Assembly: GCF_010730955.1 (NCBI RefSeq) | Contig: NZ_AP022577.1 | Coordinates: 4,092,001-4,156,000 of the forward strand | Direction of reading: 5' to 3' | Source: Mycolicibacterium aubagnense | GTDB taxonomy: Bacteria > Actinomycetota > Actinomycetes > Mycobacteriales > Mycobacteriaceae | Length of the DNA stretch: 64,000 bases | In this document: one piece after another, positions 24,445-33,714 of the stretch | How the letters are laid out: every line of letters begins with the position of its first letter | How positions within the stretch are numbered: position 1 is the stretch's first letter | Notes under the pieces: generated by a model | Database searches by the model: none | What the model saw: only the letters and a program-made list of their open reading frames with translations | Told to the model about the DNA's origin: nothing | Position numbers and translations under genes: made by a program

Positions 24445-25343
24445 CCGGCCGGGTGCACGGCACGCCAGTGCTCGGCGATGTCGATGCGCCGGGCCAGCCA
24501 CACCCGTTCATGACGCTGCACGTGGTCGAGGAATCGTTCCAGCGCGGCGCTGCGGGCCGGTCGGCCGACCAAGCGGCAGTGCAACCCGATCGAGAGCATC
24601 TTCGGGCTGCCGCCCACACCTTCGGCGTAGAGCACGTCGAACGCGTCCCGGAGATGAGCGAAGAACTCGTCGCCGTTGGAAAAGCCTGCGGGAGAAGCGA
24701 AGCGCATGTCGTTGGTATCAAGGGTGTACGGCACCACAAGATGGTCGGTGTCCGCCACCCGCACCCAGTACGGCAGATCGTCGGCGTAGGAGTCCGAGTC
24801 GTACACGAACCCGCCGTGTTCGACGACCAGCTCCCGAGTGTGCGGTGAGTCCCGGCCGGTGTACCAGCCCAGTGGCGCGGCGCCGGTGAGTTCGGTCAGG
24901 ATCCGTACCGCCTCGGCCATGTGCTGGCGTTCGGTGTCGCGATCAGTCAGCTGGTAGGACGTCCACCGCAGACCGTGACAGGCGATCTCGTGTCCGAGTT
25001 CGCCGAACGCGGCCAATGCTTCCGGGTTGCGCTGGAGGGCCCGCGCCACCGCGAAGATGGTCAGCGGGATATCCCGCCGTTCGAAAAGCCTTAGTATCCG
25101 CCACAATCCGGCTCGTGAGCCGTACTCGTAGAGCGACTCCATGCTCATATGTCGGTTGGGGAACGCGTCGGCCGGGGTGATCTCAGACAGGAAAGTCTCC
25201 GAGGCCGGATCCCCGTCGAGCACGTTCCTCTCGCCGCCCTCTTCATAGTTGAGGACGAACTGCACGGCAATGGCCGCATCCCCGGGCCACTGCGGGTCCG
25301 GCGGGGTGCGGCCATAGCCCACCAGGTCGCGTGGGTAGCTCAC
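24441..25343 (-). CDS. puuE: Allantoinase of the PuuE (polysaccharide-deacetylase) type
   Basis: 300 aa from GTG at 25343 (GTGA overlap with the allantoicase stop). N-terminus RDLVGYGRTPPDPQWPGDAAIAVQFVLNYEEGGE and YEYGSRAGLWRILRLFERRDIPLTIF are typical of PuuE, a cofactor-poor allantoinase belonging to carbohydrate esterase family 4; ELGHEIACHGLRW contains the conserved His pair. It opens the allantoin ring to allantoate. Third gene of a reverse operon DUF6986-allantoicase-allantoinase. Confidence 0.88.
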   Translation of the reverse strand: MSYPRDLVGYGRTPPDPQWPGDAAIAVQFVLNYEEGGERNVLDGDPASETFLSEITPADAFPNRHMSMESLYEYGSRAGLWRILRLFERRDIPLTIFAVARALQRNPEALAAFGELGHEIACHGLRWTSYQLTDRDTERQHMAEAVRILTELTGAAPLGWYTGRDSPHTRELVVEHGGFVYDSDSYADDLPYWVRVADTDHLVVPYTLDTNDMRFASPAGFSNGDEFFAHLRDAFDVLYAEGVGGSPKMLSIGLHCRLVGRPARSAALERFLDHVQRHERVWLARRIDIAEHWRAVHPAG

Positions 25344-26302
25344 GCGAGTTCCCCGAACAGGCGCAATCGGGCCAACCCTCCGTCCGGATAGATGTCCAGT
25401 CGTGCCTCGGACACCACGTCGCCGACGTCGATGAGGAAACGGTGCCGGGTGTCGGGCAGCAGCTCGGTGCGGGGCAGTAGTTCGATCCACTGTCCGTCGG
25501 CGCGCAATGCGGTCAGTGCCGCGGCCCCGGGGCTGTTCCCGATGAAGTAGGACGTGTCGATCTCGGCGAGCCGCACCCGGCCCGGTCCGGCCAGCCGGAT
25601 GCGCACCCAGTCGTTGGCGTCGTCGCGGCGGCGAGCGGTTTCCCAGCCATCGCCCATCACTTGTGCTTGGCCGGGGAAGATCAGATTCTGCGGCGAGCTG
25701 TAGAAGCGATTCGAGCAGTCCAGCACCAGGCCGCCGTTCTCCAGCGCCGCCAGGTCCACCGGGCCGACGCCGAGGAATCGCTTGTCCGGGCGGCCTTCTC
25801 CGTGCACCCGCAGTCGTGCCACCCCGCCGTCCGGGTAGATGTTGAGGCGCACGTGCGTCCATCGCTGTTCCGAGGAGACCTCGAAGTTGTTGCGGGTGTC
25901 CCCGTATACGCGCGAGCGCTCGATGAGCGGTACCCAGCCCGGGTCGACGGCCAGCTGTTCGGCCGTCGGGTACCCGTCGACCTCGATGGCGTCGACGGAG
26001 ACGGCCGGCGGGTAGTTGCCCTTGAACCATGCCGTGTCCACGACCACGCCGCGGATGACGCCCGGGACACCGAGTCGCACGATTGCCGTGTCGTGGCCGG
26101 CGTCGCGGCGTCGCCGGGTCTCCCACCCGTCGTATACCTGCCCCTTGTGCCCGAACGATGCCGGCCGATATGCCGAGGGACCGGGGGAGATGAGGTTCTC
26201 TTTCTCGGCGAACACTTCGTCGTTCGCCCAGATCACCGCCCCGCCGAGGCTCCGTAGCGCGAGATCCGGCAGCCAGGTGAAGTCCGGCAATGATTCAGTC
26301 AT
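25340..26302 (-). CDS. alc: Allantoicase
   Basis: 320 aa made of two homologous jelly-roll repeats. Repeat 1 (about 20-165) shows GHKGQVYDGWETRRRRDAGHDTAIVRLG and HVRLNIYPDGGVARLRVHG; repeat 2 (about 185-320) shows MGDGWETARRRDDANDWVRIRLA and ARLDIYPDGGLARLRLFG. The paired DGWET and YPDGG motifs identify the allantoicase family, which splits allantoate to ureidoglycolate and urea. It overlaps both neighbours by 4 bp, so the three reverse genes are translationally coupled. Confidence 0.93.
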   Translation of the reverse strand: MTESLPDFTWLPDLALRSLGGAVIWANDEVFAEKENLISPGPSAYRPASFGHKGQVYDGWETRRRRDAGHDTAIVRLGVPGVIRGVVVDTAWFKGNYPPAVSVDAIEVDGYPTAEQLAVDPGWVPLIERSRVYGDTRNNFEVSSEQRWTHVRLNIYPDGGVARLRVHGEGRPDKRFLGVGPVDLAALENGGLVLDCSNRFYSSPQNLIFPGQAQVMGDGWETARRRDDANDWVRIRLAGPGRVRLAEIDTSYFIGNSPGAAALTALRADGQWIELLPRTELLPDTRHRFLIDVGDVVSEARLDIYPDGGLARLRLFGELA

Positions 26303-27513
26303 GACAGCTTCCGGCTCTTGAGGTTTCGTAGCACTTCGACGGTGGCGCCGGGCGCGACCGCGAGTACGTCGTCGGCGCCGAACGCGCCGCAGTCCAGCCC
26401 GCGCAACACCACCGCGGCCAACGCCTCTGCGGTCGCGGGTTCGTCGACGATCGGGCCGCCGCTACGGTTCAGGTAGGCCTGCAGCCGTGGCGCCGCGGCG
26501 GACATGGCGGCCCGGAAGAAGGTGAAGGTGGCCAGCCACCGTGTCACCAGGTGACCGGGGTGCATGTCCCAACCCTGGTAGAAACCGCGTTCGAGTGATC
26601 GGGTGACGAGCCGATGGTGGCGCCGGATCGCCTGTACCACTTGCTCTTCGGTGCCGATCGGGGCCACCTGCGTCGAGCCGTCGGCGATCCAGACCCCCGT
26701 CTGCGCGGCGGCGGTTTGCATCACCGCCTTGGCGTGGTCGGCCACGGGGTGATCGAGCGCCTGATGTTGTGGGGCGATTCCGCAGGCCGCGCTGTAATCG
26801 TATGTGCCGTAATGCAATCCGCTGCACCGGCGATCGGCCAATTGGATTGCGCGGGCGAGGGTCGCGGTCCCGTCGGGGCCGAGTACCGCCTGTGGGCTCT
26901 CGATCTGCAGCTCGAAGCGCAGCGTGTGATCGGCCAGACCGTGCGCGGTCTCCAATGCCTCGCACAGCCAGACTGCCGCGGTGACCTGTTCGGCCGCACG
27001 CAGTTTCGGCACGGTGAAGACGAATCCTTCGATGGCGCCCGCGTCGAGCACCAACTCGAGGGTGCGCAGGGCCCGACGGCGCTCCATCGTGGTCAGTCCC
27101 TTGATGCGAATCCCGTTGTGGCTCAACCCGAGTGCGGGGAGGGTCATCGCCGCTCGTGCCGCGTCACGATCTTCCACGTCATCGCCACGGTGGCCGTAGC
27201 CATCCTCGAAATCCAGCCGCAAGTCGGCAATCGGCGCTTCGGCGAGCTGGTCGCGCACCAGCGCCACGGTGGTGTGGTCGCCGAGCTCAGTGAAGACCTC
27301 CGTGTGCCGGTCCAGCAGTTCGAGCGCGGCCTGACCCCACTGAGCAGGAGTGTCGGGCGTCGCGTCGGCCGCGCTGACATAGACGGTATGTATCGGCTGG
27401 GTGGCAGCGCCGTCCCCCGGAAACCGCGCCGCGAGGTCGGCGTCGACGCGCGACAGCAGGGTGTCGATGCGATGGAGCGCATCCGCCGGGATGCGATGGT
27501 GGGGGTCCGACAC
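26299..27513 (-). CDS. HpcH/HpaI aldolase-superfamily-like protein (DUF6986-like) of the ureide cluster
   Basis: 404 aa, first gene of the reverse operon. The barrel motifs LRLDFEDGYG near 118, TVPKLRAAEQVTAAVWLCEALE, LRFELQIESPQAVLG near 200 and GLHYGTYDYSAACGI near 240 fit the pyruvate/PEP-binding barrel shared by HpcH aldolases, citrate-lyase beta chains and malate synthases. Metal ligands would be the Glu in LQIESP and the Asp in YGTYDYS. Strict coupling to allantoicase suggests it acts on ureidoglycolate or glyoxylate; the reaction is unproven. No canonical ureidoglycolate lyase is seen in the cluster. Confidence 0.7.
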   Translation of the reverse strand: MSDPHHRIPADALHRIDTLLSRVDADLAARFPGDGAATQPIHTVYVSAADATPDTPAQWGQAALELLDRHTEVFTELGDHTTVALVRDQLAEAPIADLRLDFEDGYGHRGDDVEDRDAARAAMTLPALGLSHNGIRIKGLTTMERRRALRTLELVLDAGAIEGFVFTVPKLRAAEQVTAAVWLCEALETAHGLADHTLRFELQIESPQAVLGPDGTATLARAIQLADRRCSGLHYGTYDYSAACGIAPQHQALDHPVADHAKAVMQTAAAQTGVWIADGSTQVAPIGTEEQVVQAIRRHHRLVTRSLERGFYQGWDMHPGHLVTRWLATFTFFRAAMSAAAPRLQAYLNRSGGPIVDEPATAEALAAVVLRGLDCGAFGADDVLAVAPGATVEVLRNLKSRKLS

Positions 27514-27616
27514 CTGCCCATCGTGCCGTGCCGACGCGATCTCAGCACGTCGAGCCCAAGCCGGTGCTCGGGAGGTGATCTAGTCTCGGCACAGCAATGT
27601 CGCAAAAGGAGGCCCT

Positions 27617-28639
27617 ATGACCAGCGCCGAACGGATCGATGATCCTGCTGAGCGCTCTGCTCCGGAGATCGTCACGTACGCGGGCCCGGAGTGGATGGGC
27701 AAGGCCAACTGGCATTCGGTCGCCGAGGCGTACCTGCTCAGGGCCGTGAAGCCGTTGCTGTTCCTGCTGACCAAGGTCATGCTGGCCATCAACAAGCGGT
27801 TTCCGCAGGTCCTGCTGGACCGCGCGTACGACGGTTCTGAGCGGGTTACCAACTGGATGCCTGCCGTGCGGGGGTCGCGCACCGAAAAAGTCGAGCTGCC
27901 GAACTGCCCGGCGGAATGGGTCTGGAACGGGGCCAGTCCTCCGGTCGACGGTCGCGTCATCATCTATTTCCACGGGTCGGCGTTCATCGCGCTCGGCATC
28001 AACAGCCACCGCCCGCTGGTCAGCCACATCGCCCGCGACAGCCGCTCCCGCGCCTTGTCTGTGGGGTACCGGCTGTGCCCGCGGAACTTGGTCGAAGACG
28101 CGGTCGACGACGGTGTCGACGCCTACCGCTATGTGCTGGCGCAGGGCGTGAAGCCCGAGAACATCGTGCTGGCCGGTGACTCCGCCGGTGGGTTTATCGC
28201 GGCCATGACCGCCGTGACGGTGCGCGACCTGGGCATGGCGCCGCCCGCCGGCTGTGTGCTCCTCTCAGCTGCCACGGACAGTGACATGACGCCGAAATAT
28301 GAAGCCGCACAACGCGTTCCGGATGCAATGTTCCCGGTCGACTTTCTCCGGATGATCAGCGAGGTCTTCCTGCTGCGTAACGGCGGGCGCGACGCGATCC
28401 CGTCTCCGGTCGACGCCGACCTCCGTGGCTTGGGCCCGTTCCTGCTGCAGGTGGGTTCCGAAGAGGCGCTGCGGCCCGATTCGGAGCTGATGGCCGAGCG
28501 GCTCGCCGCGGCAGGCGTGCCGGTGCGGCTGCAGGTCTTCGACCGTGCGGTCCACGTCTTTCAGGCCTTCGCCTTTTCGAACCCCGACGCCCGTCGTGCG
28601 GTTGGGGAGATCGCGGACTTCGTGAAAGACGTCGCCTAG
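27617..28639 (+). CDS. Alpha/beta hydrolase, hormone-sensitive-lipase family
   Basis: 340 aa with AAAGGAGG upstream of the ATG. The oxyanion motif HGSAF (residue about 120) replaces the usual HGGG; the nucleophile lies in GDSAGG (about 186-191), the acid in the EEALRPDSELM region, and the histidine in VHVFQAF near the C-terminus, completing a Ser-Asp-His triad. Such Lip enzymes cleave short- to medium-chain esters. An N-terminal hydrophobic stretch (KPLLFLLTKVMLAI, about 50-63) may tether it to the membrane. Monocistronic, followed by two copies of a palindromic repeat. Confidence 0.83.
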   Translation: MTSAERIDDPAERSAPEIVTYAGPEWMGKANWHSVAEAYLLRAVKPLLFLLTKVMLAINKRFPQVLLDRAYDGSERVTNWMPAVRGSRTEKVELPNCPAEWVWNGASPPVDGRVIIYFHGSAFIALGINSHRPLVSHIARDSRSRALSVGYRLCPRNLVEDAVDDGVDAYRYVLAQGVKPENIVLAGDSAGGFIAAMTAVTVRDLGMAPPAGCVLLSAATDSDMTPKYEAAQRVPDAMFPVDFLRMISEVFLLRNGGRDAIPSPVDADLRGLGPFLLQVGSEEALRPDSELMAERLAAAGVPVRLQVFDRAVHVFQAFAFSNPDARRAVGEIADFVKDVA

Positions 28640-28648
28640 GTCGAACAG

Positions 28649-28712
28649 GCGTTGAGCCTGCGGTGAGGGCGGTGTCCACTCGCGCGATTGCGACGTGGAT
28701 TCAGGGTCAACG
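28649..28712 (+). repeat. 64-bp palindromic repeat, copy A
   Basis: Begins GCGTTGAGCCTG and ends CAGGGTCAACG, so the ends form an imperfect inverted repeat; inside, TCCAC/GTGGA and TCGC/GCGA form a smaller stem. It is 49/64 identical by hand count to copy B and about 45/64 to copy C (54599), all three having exactly the same length. It starts 9 bp after the hydrolase stop. Confidence 0.7.
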
Positions 28713-28730
28713 GGTTTCCGGCCAGAAGTG

Positions 28731-28794
28731 GCGTTGAGCCTGTAGTGGGGGCTCCGTCTAGTCGCACAATTGCGCCACAGCTTCAGGGTCAACG
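28731..28794 (+). repeat. 64-bp palindromic repeat, copy B
   Basis: Direct tandem partner of copy A after an 18-bp gap. The first 12 bases and the last 13 are identical to A; the middle is more diverged. Confidence 0.7.
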
Positions 28795-28967
28795 CGTGTG
28801 GGTCGGCGGGCGCCGATCTGGCGCGGGCGTACCGGTCGACACCAGCCGAATCGGAAGAAATGGCAGGTGAACGCACGTTCGTGGGCCGCGAGCGTGCGCG
28901 CTACGTACGCCGCTGGCGGGGTGTCGCCGGGCAGACACGCACGCTCGCGGGTGATGGGCCGCACTCT

Positions 28968-28985
28968 CCCAACCACCTGGTTGGG
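28968..28985. promoter_or_regulatory. 18-bp palindrome upstream of fadA
   Basis: CCCAACCA-CC-TGGTTGGG lies 88 bp before the fadA start in the region 28795-29073, which holds no gene. It may be an operator for the fadA-fadB operon. GCGAGCGTGCG and its complement, farther apart at about 28889-28948, form a second looser repeat. Confidence 0.4.
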
Positions 28986-29073
28986 CGGGCCTGTTACGCT
29001 TCCGGGCAGGGGACCGTCTACCTGCCGGTAGCCGCACCCACAACCCCATCTCAATAGGACCTGGAGCAAATAC

Positions 29074-30285
29074 ATGTCCGAAGAAGCCTTCATCTATGAG
29101 GCCATTCGCACGCCCCGTGGCAAGCAGCGCAACGGTGCACTGAACGAGGTCAAGCCGGTCAACCTCATCGTCGGCCTGATTGACGAAATGCGTCGTCGCA
29201 ATCCTGATCTGGACGAGAACCTGATCAGCGACGTCATCATGGGCGTTGTTTCGCCCGTCGGCGACCAGGGTGGCGACATCGCCCGCACCGCCGCGCTCGT
29301 GGCCAAGCTGCCCGAGACCACCGGTGGCTTCCAGCTCAACCGTTTCTGCGCCTCCGGCCTGGAGGCCGTGAACCTGGCCGCACAGAAGGTCCGCTCCGGC
29401 TGGGACGACCTGGTGTACGCCGGTGGCGTCGAGTCCATGAGCCGCGTCCCGATGGGTTCGGACGGCGGCGCGTGGGCCGGTGACCCCGAGACCAACTACC
29501 GCATCGGCTTCGTCCCGCAGGGCATCGGCGCCGACCTGATCGCCACCATCGAGGGCTTCTCGCGTGAAGACGTCGACGCCTACGCGGTGCGCTCGCAGGA
29601 GAAGGCCGCCGCGGCCTGGTCCGGCGGCTACTTCGCCAAGTCGGTCGTGCCGGTCAAGGACCAGAATGGCCTCGTCATCCTGGACCACGACGAGCACATG
29701 CGTCCCGGCACCACCGTGGAGAGCCTGGGCAAGCTGAACTCCGCGTTCGCGGGTCTGGGCGCCATGGGCGGCTTCGACGACGTGGCACTGCAGAAGTACC
29801 ACTACGTCGAGAAGATCAACCACGTCCACCACGGTGGCAACAGCTCGGGCATCGTCGACGGCGCCGCGCTGGTGCTGATCGGTAGCGAGGCTGCCGGCAA
29901 GTCGCAGAACCTGACCCCGCGTGCCCGCATCGTGGCGACCGCCACCAGTGGTGCCGACCCGGTCATCATGCTGACCGGCCCGACCCCGGCCACCAAGAAG
30001 GTCCTCGACCGCGCCGGCCTGACGGTCGACGACATCGACCTCTTCGAAATCAACGAGGCCTTCGCCTCGGTGGTGCTCAAGTTCCAGAAGGACCTGAACA
30101 TCCCGGACGAGAAGCTGAACGTCAACGGTGGCGCCATCGCGATGGGCCACCCGCTGGGCGCCACCGGCGCCATGATCACCGGAACCATGGTCGACGAGCT
30201 CGAGCGCCGCGGCGCCAAGCGTGCCCTGGTCACGCTGTGTATCGGCGGCGGCATGGGCGTGGCCACCATCATCGAGCGCGTCTAG
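29074..30285 (+). CDS. fadA: Acetyl-CoA acyltransferase FadA (beta-oxidation thiolase)
   Basis: 403-aa thiolase, beta subunit of the fatty-acid oxidation complex. Acyl-accepting Cys92 in [11 protein letters not shown], the histidine in [11 protein letters not shown], and the C-terminal cysteine in TLCIGGGMG complete the thiolase triad; NEAF is also present. It removes acetyl-CoA from 3-ketoacyl-CoA. ATG at 29074 has GGAGC upstream. 15 bp separate it from fadB, and the pair matches Rv0859-Rv0860. Codon use is strongly biased to C-ending codons, fitting high expression. Confidence 0.95.
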   Translation: MSEEAFIYEAIRTPRGKQRNGALNEVKPVNLIVGLIDEMRRRNPDLDENLISDVIMGVVSPVGDQGGDIARTAALVAKLPETTGGFQLNRFCASGLEAVNLAAQKVRSGWDDLVYAGGVESMSRVPMGSDGGAWAGDPETNYRIGFVPQGIGADLIATIEGFSREDVDAYAVRSQEKAAAAWSGGYFAKSVVPVKDQNGLVILDHDEHMRPGTTVESLGKLNSAFAGLGAMGGFDDVALQKYHYVEKINHVHHGGNSSGIVDGAALVLIGSEAAGKSQNLTPRARIVATATSGADPVIMLTGPTPATKKVLDRAGLTVDDIDLFEINEAFASVVLKFQKDLNIPDEKLNVNGGAIAMGHPLGATGAMITGTMVDELERRGAKRALVTLCIGGGMGVATIIERV

Positions 30286-30300
30286 GGAGATTGAAAGAAC

Positions 30301-32448
30301 ATGGCTGAGAAGACAATTCAGTGGGACAAGGATGCCGACGGCATCGTCACCCTGACCATGGACGACCCGACCGGTTCGGCCAACGTGATGAACGAGCACT
30401 ACAAGGAGTCGATGCACTACGCGGTGCAGAGCCTGCTTGCTGAGAAGGACTCCATCACCGGTGTCGTCATCACCAGCGCGAAGAAGACCTTCTTCGCCGG
30501 CGGTGACCTCAAGGGCATGATGCAGATCGGCCCGGACGACGCCGGCGAGGCGTTCGCCATGGTCGAGGACATCAAGGCCGACCTGCGCGCCCTGGAGACC
30601 CTGGGCAAGCCCGTCGTCGCCGCCATCAACGGCGCCGCCCTCGGTGGTGGCCTGGAGATCGCGCTCGCGTGCCACCACCGCATCGCGGCCGACGTGCGCG
30701 GCAGCCAGATCGGTCTGCCCGAGGTCACCCTGGGCCTGCTCCCGGGCGGCGGCGGCGTGGCCCGCACCGTGCGCATGTTCGGTATCCAGAAGGCCTTCAT
30801 GGAGATCCTGAGCCAGGGCACCCGCTTCACCCCGGCCAAGGCCAAGGCCACCGGCCTGGTCGACGAGCTCGTCGACACCGTCGAGGACCTGATCCCCGCC
30901 GCCAAGGCATGGATCAAGGCCAACCCCGAGGGCGGCGTGCAGCCGTGGGACGTCAAGGGCTACAAGATGCCCGGCGGCACCCCGTCGAGCCCGGGCCTGG
31001 CCGGCATCCTGCCGTCGTTCCCGGCGCTGCTGAAGAAGCAGCTCAAGGGCGCCCCGATGCCCGCGCCGCGCGCCATCCTGGATGCCGCCGTCGAGGGTGC
31101 GCAGGTCGACTTCGACACCGCGAGCCGCATCGAGAGCCGCTACTTCACCACCCTGGTCACCGGCCAGACCGCGAAGAACATGATCCAGGCGTTCTTCCTG
31201 GATCTGCAGGCCATCAACGGCGGCGCCTCGCGGCCCGATGGCATCGCCAAGCAGGACATCAAGAAGATCGGTGTCCTCGGCGCGGGCATGATGGGCGCTG
31301 GTATCGCCTACGTGTCGGCCAAGGCCGGCTACGAGGTCGTCCTCAAGGACGTCACCCAGGAAGCTGCCGACAAGGGCAAGAACTACTCCGAGAAGATCGA
31401 GGCCAAGGCACTCGAGCGCGGCAAGACCACGCAGGAGAAGTCCGACGCGCTGCTGGCCCGGATCACCCCGACCGCTGATCCCCAGGATCTCAAGGGCGTC
31501 GACTTCGTCATCGAGGCCGTGTTCGAGAACCAGGAACTCAAGCACAAGGTGTTCCAGGAGATCGAGGACATCGTCGAGCCCAACGCGCTGCTCGGCTCGA
31601 ACACCTCCACGCTGCCCATCACCGGTCTCGCGACCGGCGTGAAGCGCCAGGAGGACTTCATCGGTATCCACTTCTTCTCGCCTGTCGACAAGATGCCGCT
31701 GGTGGAGATCATCAAGGGCGAGAAGACCTCTGACGAGGCGCTGGCCCGGGTGTTCGACTACACCCTGGCCATCAAGAAGACCCCGATCGTCGTCAACGAC
31801 AGCCGCGGCTTCTTCACCTCGCGCGTGATCGGCACCTTCGTCAACGAGGCGCTGGCCATGCTGGGCGAGGGCGTCGCGCCCGCGTCCATCGAGCAGGCCG
31901 GTTCACAGGCCGGTTACCCGGCGGCGCCGCTGCAGCTTTCGGATGAGCTCAACCTGGAGCTCATGCACAAGATCGCCGTGGCTTCCAAGGAGGGCGTCGA
32001 GGCCGAGGGTGGCACCTACGTCGGGCACCCGGCCGAGGCTGTCGTCGAGAAGATGATCGAGCTCGGTCGCCCGTCGCGCCTGAAGGGTGCGGGCTTCTAC
32101 GAGTACGTCGACGGCAAGCGGACGCAGCTGTGGCCGGGTCTGAAAGACGCCTTCAACTCGGGCTCGACCGAACTGCCGCTGCAGGACATGATCGACCGCA
32201 TGCTGTTCGCCGAGGCGATCGAGACCCAGAAGTGCATCGACGAGGGCGTGCTGACCTCGACCGCTGACGCGAACATCGGCTCGATCATGGGTATCGGCTT
32301 CCCGCCGTACACCGGTGGCTCGGCGCAGTTCATCGTCGGCTACCAGGGCGAGCTCGGCGTCGGCAAGGAGGCCTTCGTGGCCCGGGCCAAGGAACTGGCC
32401 GCCAAGTACGGCGACCGCTTCCTGCCGCCGGCTTCGCTGGAAAGCTAG
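30301..32448 (+). CDS. fadB: Multifunctional beta-oxidation protein FadB (hydratase/dehydrogenase)
   Basis: 715 aa. Residues 1-190 are enoyl-CoA hydratase, with the oxyanion sequence FFAGGDLKGM and the two catalytic glutamates in GGGLE (about 119) and GLPEVTLGLLPG (about 141). About 320-610 is 3-hydroxyacyl-CoA dehydrogenase with NAD motif GVLGAGMMGAGIAYV and the catalytic HFFSPVDKMPLVEI. It hydrates and oxidises acyl-CoA for FadA. GGGAGATTGAAAGA upstream gives the RBS. A perfect terminator hairpin follows 19 bp after the stop. Confidence 0.95.
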   Translation: MAEKTIQWDKDADGIVTLTMDDPTGSANVMNEHYKESMHYAVQSLLAEKDSITGVVITSAKKTFFAGGDLKGMMQIGPDDAGEAFAMVEDIKADLRALETLGKPVVAAINGAALGGGLEIALACHHRIAADVRGSQIGLPEVTLGLLPGGGGVARTVRMFGIQKAFMEILSQGTRFTPAKAKATGLVDELVDTVEDLIPAAKAWIKANPEGGVQPWDVKGYKMPGGTPSSPGLAGILPSFPALLKKQLKGAPMPAPRAILDAAVEGAQVDFDTASRIESRYFTTLVTGQTAKNMIQAFFLDLQAINGGASRPDGIAKQDIKKIGVLGAGMMGAGIAYVSAKAGYEVVLKDVTQEAADKGKNYSEKIEAKALERGKTTQEKSDALLARITPTADPQDLKGVDFVIEAVFENQELKHKVFQEIEDIVEPNALLGSNTSTLPITGLATGVKRQEDFIGIHFFSPVDKMPLVEIIKGEKTSDEALARVFDYTLAIKKTPIVVNDSRGFFTSRVIGTFVNEALAMLGEGVAPASIEQAGSQAGYPAAPLQLSDELNLELMHKIAVASKEGVEAEGGTYVGHPAEAVVEKMIELGRPSRLKGAGFYEYVDGKRTQLWPGLKDAFNSGSTELPLQDMIDRMLFAEAIETQKCIDEGVLTSTADANIGSIMGIGFPPYTGGSAQFIVGYQGELGVGKEAFVARAKELAAKYGDRFLPPASLES

Positions 32449-32466
32449 TCATCTAGCGCCAACAGT

Positions 32467-32508
32467 CGCGAAAACCCCCAAATCCCTATGGGTTTGGGGG
32501 TTTTCGCG
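32467..32508 (+). terminator. Intrinsic terminator of fadA-fadB
   Basis: CGCGAAAACCCCCAAA and its perfect complement TTTGGGGGTTTTCGCG (16 bp) enclose CCC-TAT-GGG. The stem begins 19 bp after the fadB stop. Confidence 0.88.
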
Positions 32509-32615
32509 TCTGCTGTGCAGTGTCATAGCAGACCTCGAACGCAGTGACGAAGTGGGCGTCCAGATCGACGGTGCAGCTTGGTTACGATACAGAGCAGGGA
32601 GAACGGGGTGGGGTT

Positions 32616-33674
32616 ATGAGTTTTGAAAGTGTCGTGCACGGTGCCATCGAGTTTGTCGAGGACGCAGCGAAGACGGTTAAGAACGCTGCCAAGGCGGTTG
32701 AAAAGATCGCCGAGAAGGCGGGCCTTCCCAAGATTGCAGGAATTGCTAAATCAGTTGGGAAATATGCAGGAAAGTTGGTTATCGCGCCCACCCCGGTGCT
32801 GAAGGGCGGCCAAGAAATCGTCAAGCAGATGCGCCGCTGCTCTGGTGAAGGGGATCCGGATGTGGGTGATGACTTTAGGCAGGGGCGGCGTGGATTTCAA
32901 AAGGTGCAGGACACGCTGACGAAAGCGCATCCAAGCGAATCCTGGGATGGTGGGCCCGCACCGCGTGCATACGACAATCGAGTACAGTCGCAAGAGAAAA
33001 GTACTGCCATCTTGATGGACGCAGACGATCAAGTCGCCACGACACTGAGTCGAGAGGCGGACGAGATCAATGAGGTTCGACGAAAGTTGGACGGTCAGCA
33101 TAATTGGCTCGCGGACTATGGAAAATTTACTCAATCATTTGGCGTGATTCCGGTGGTCGGTAAAGAGATTCAGTACGTTCTTGAGACGCTCGCCGTTTCG
33201 TTCGTGCTGACCGACGCGGGGCACATCATGTGGGATATGCACAACAATGCGAATTCGAATGCCGCAGCCGTGCGCAAGACGCACGATTTGTATCAGACTG
33301 CTGCTTCCAACGCCACACAGTCGGATTCCGTGAATGACTTCGATCCGCGGTCGAGTTCCGCTGAACAGCGGGTAATCGTTCCTGCCGCGATTCGGGCGTT
33401 GGCGGGCGTACAGGGTATCGCGGAGAAGAACGCAGCCGAATCGGCTGCTGCAACGACGGGGGCAAGTGCCAAGGTGGGCCGGACCCACGGCTTCATCTGT
33501 GCGGTCACCCACAAAGCCGTCACTGAAGCCGAAGCCGAACGTGCGACGGCCGGTAAGAACTTGGCGGGCGTATGCAAAGAGTTGGGTGGAAAACTGCAGC
33601 ACGCCGCCGGTCGATACGAGCAGGCTGACGCAGAGGGGAAAGCGAACCTCGACAAGCAAATGCCACCGCGCTGA
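32616..33674 (+). CDS. EspA/EspE-family type VII secretion substrate (orphan)
   Basis: 352 aa from ATG at 32616 (GGGGTGGGG upstream). Residues 5-70 are an Ala/Lys-rich amphipathic helix; around 95-150 is the family core: DDFRQGRRGFQKVQDTL, then the WXG-like ESWDGGPAPRAYDNRVQSQ, then ADDQVATTLSREADEINEVRR. A hydrophobic segment (ETLAVSFVLTDAGHIMW, about 190-206) and a polar C-terminal tail follow. EspE-like proteins are ESX-1 substrates located at the cell surface or pole. No EsxA/B or EccC genes are nearby. GC is visibly lower than in fadB, suggesting transfer. The next gene is EspH-like, the cognate chaperone type. Confidence 0.75.
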   Translation: MSFESVVHGAIEFVEDAAKTVKNAAKAVEKIAEKAGLPKIAGIAKSVGKYAGKLVIAPTPVLKGGQEIVKQMRRCSGEGDPDVGDDFRQGRRGFQKVQDTLTKAHPSESWDGGPAPRAYDNRVQSQEKSTAILMDADDQVATTLSREADEINEVRRKLDGQHNWLADYGKFTQSFGVIPVVGKEIQYVLETLAVSFVLTDAGHIMWDMHNNANSNAAAVRKTHDLYQTAASNATQSDSVNDFDPRSSSAEQRVIVPAAIRALAGVQGIAEKNAAESAAATTGASAKVGRTHGFICAVTHKAVTEAEAERATAGKNLAGVCKELGGKLQHAAGRYEQADAEGKANLDKQMPPR

Positions 33675-33714
33675 ATTCGGCCGCTGAAGCTGGTTGTGAG
33701 AGAAGGAAATCGAC

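Noticed and set aside
28789-31671. 960-codon open frame antisense to fadA and fadB
   Set aside because: It is in register with the third-position GC bias of the sense genes, has the His/Asp/Gly/Val-rich composition of a shadow frame and no domain or RBS. fadA and fadB have full motif sets.
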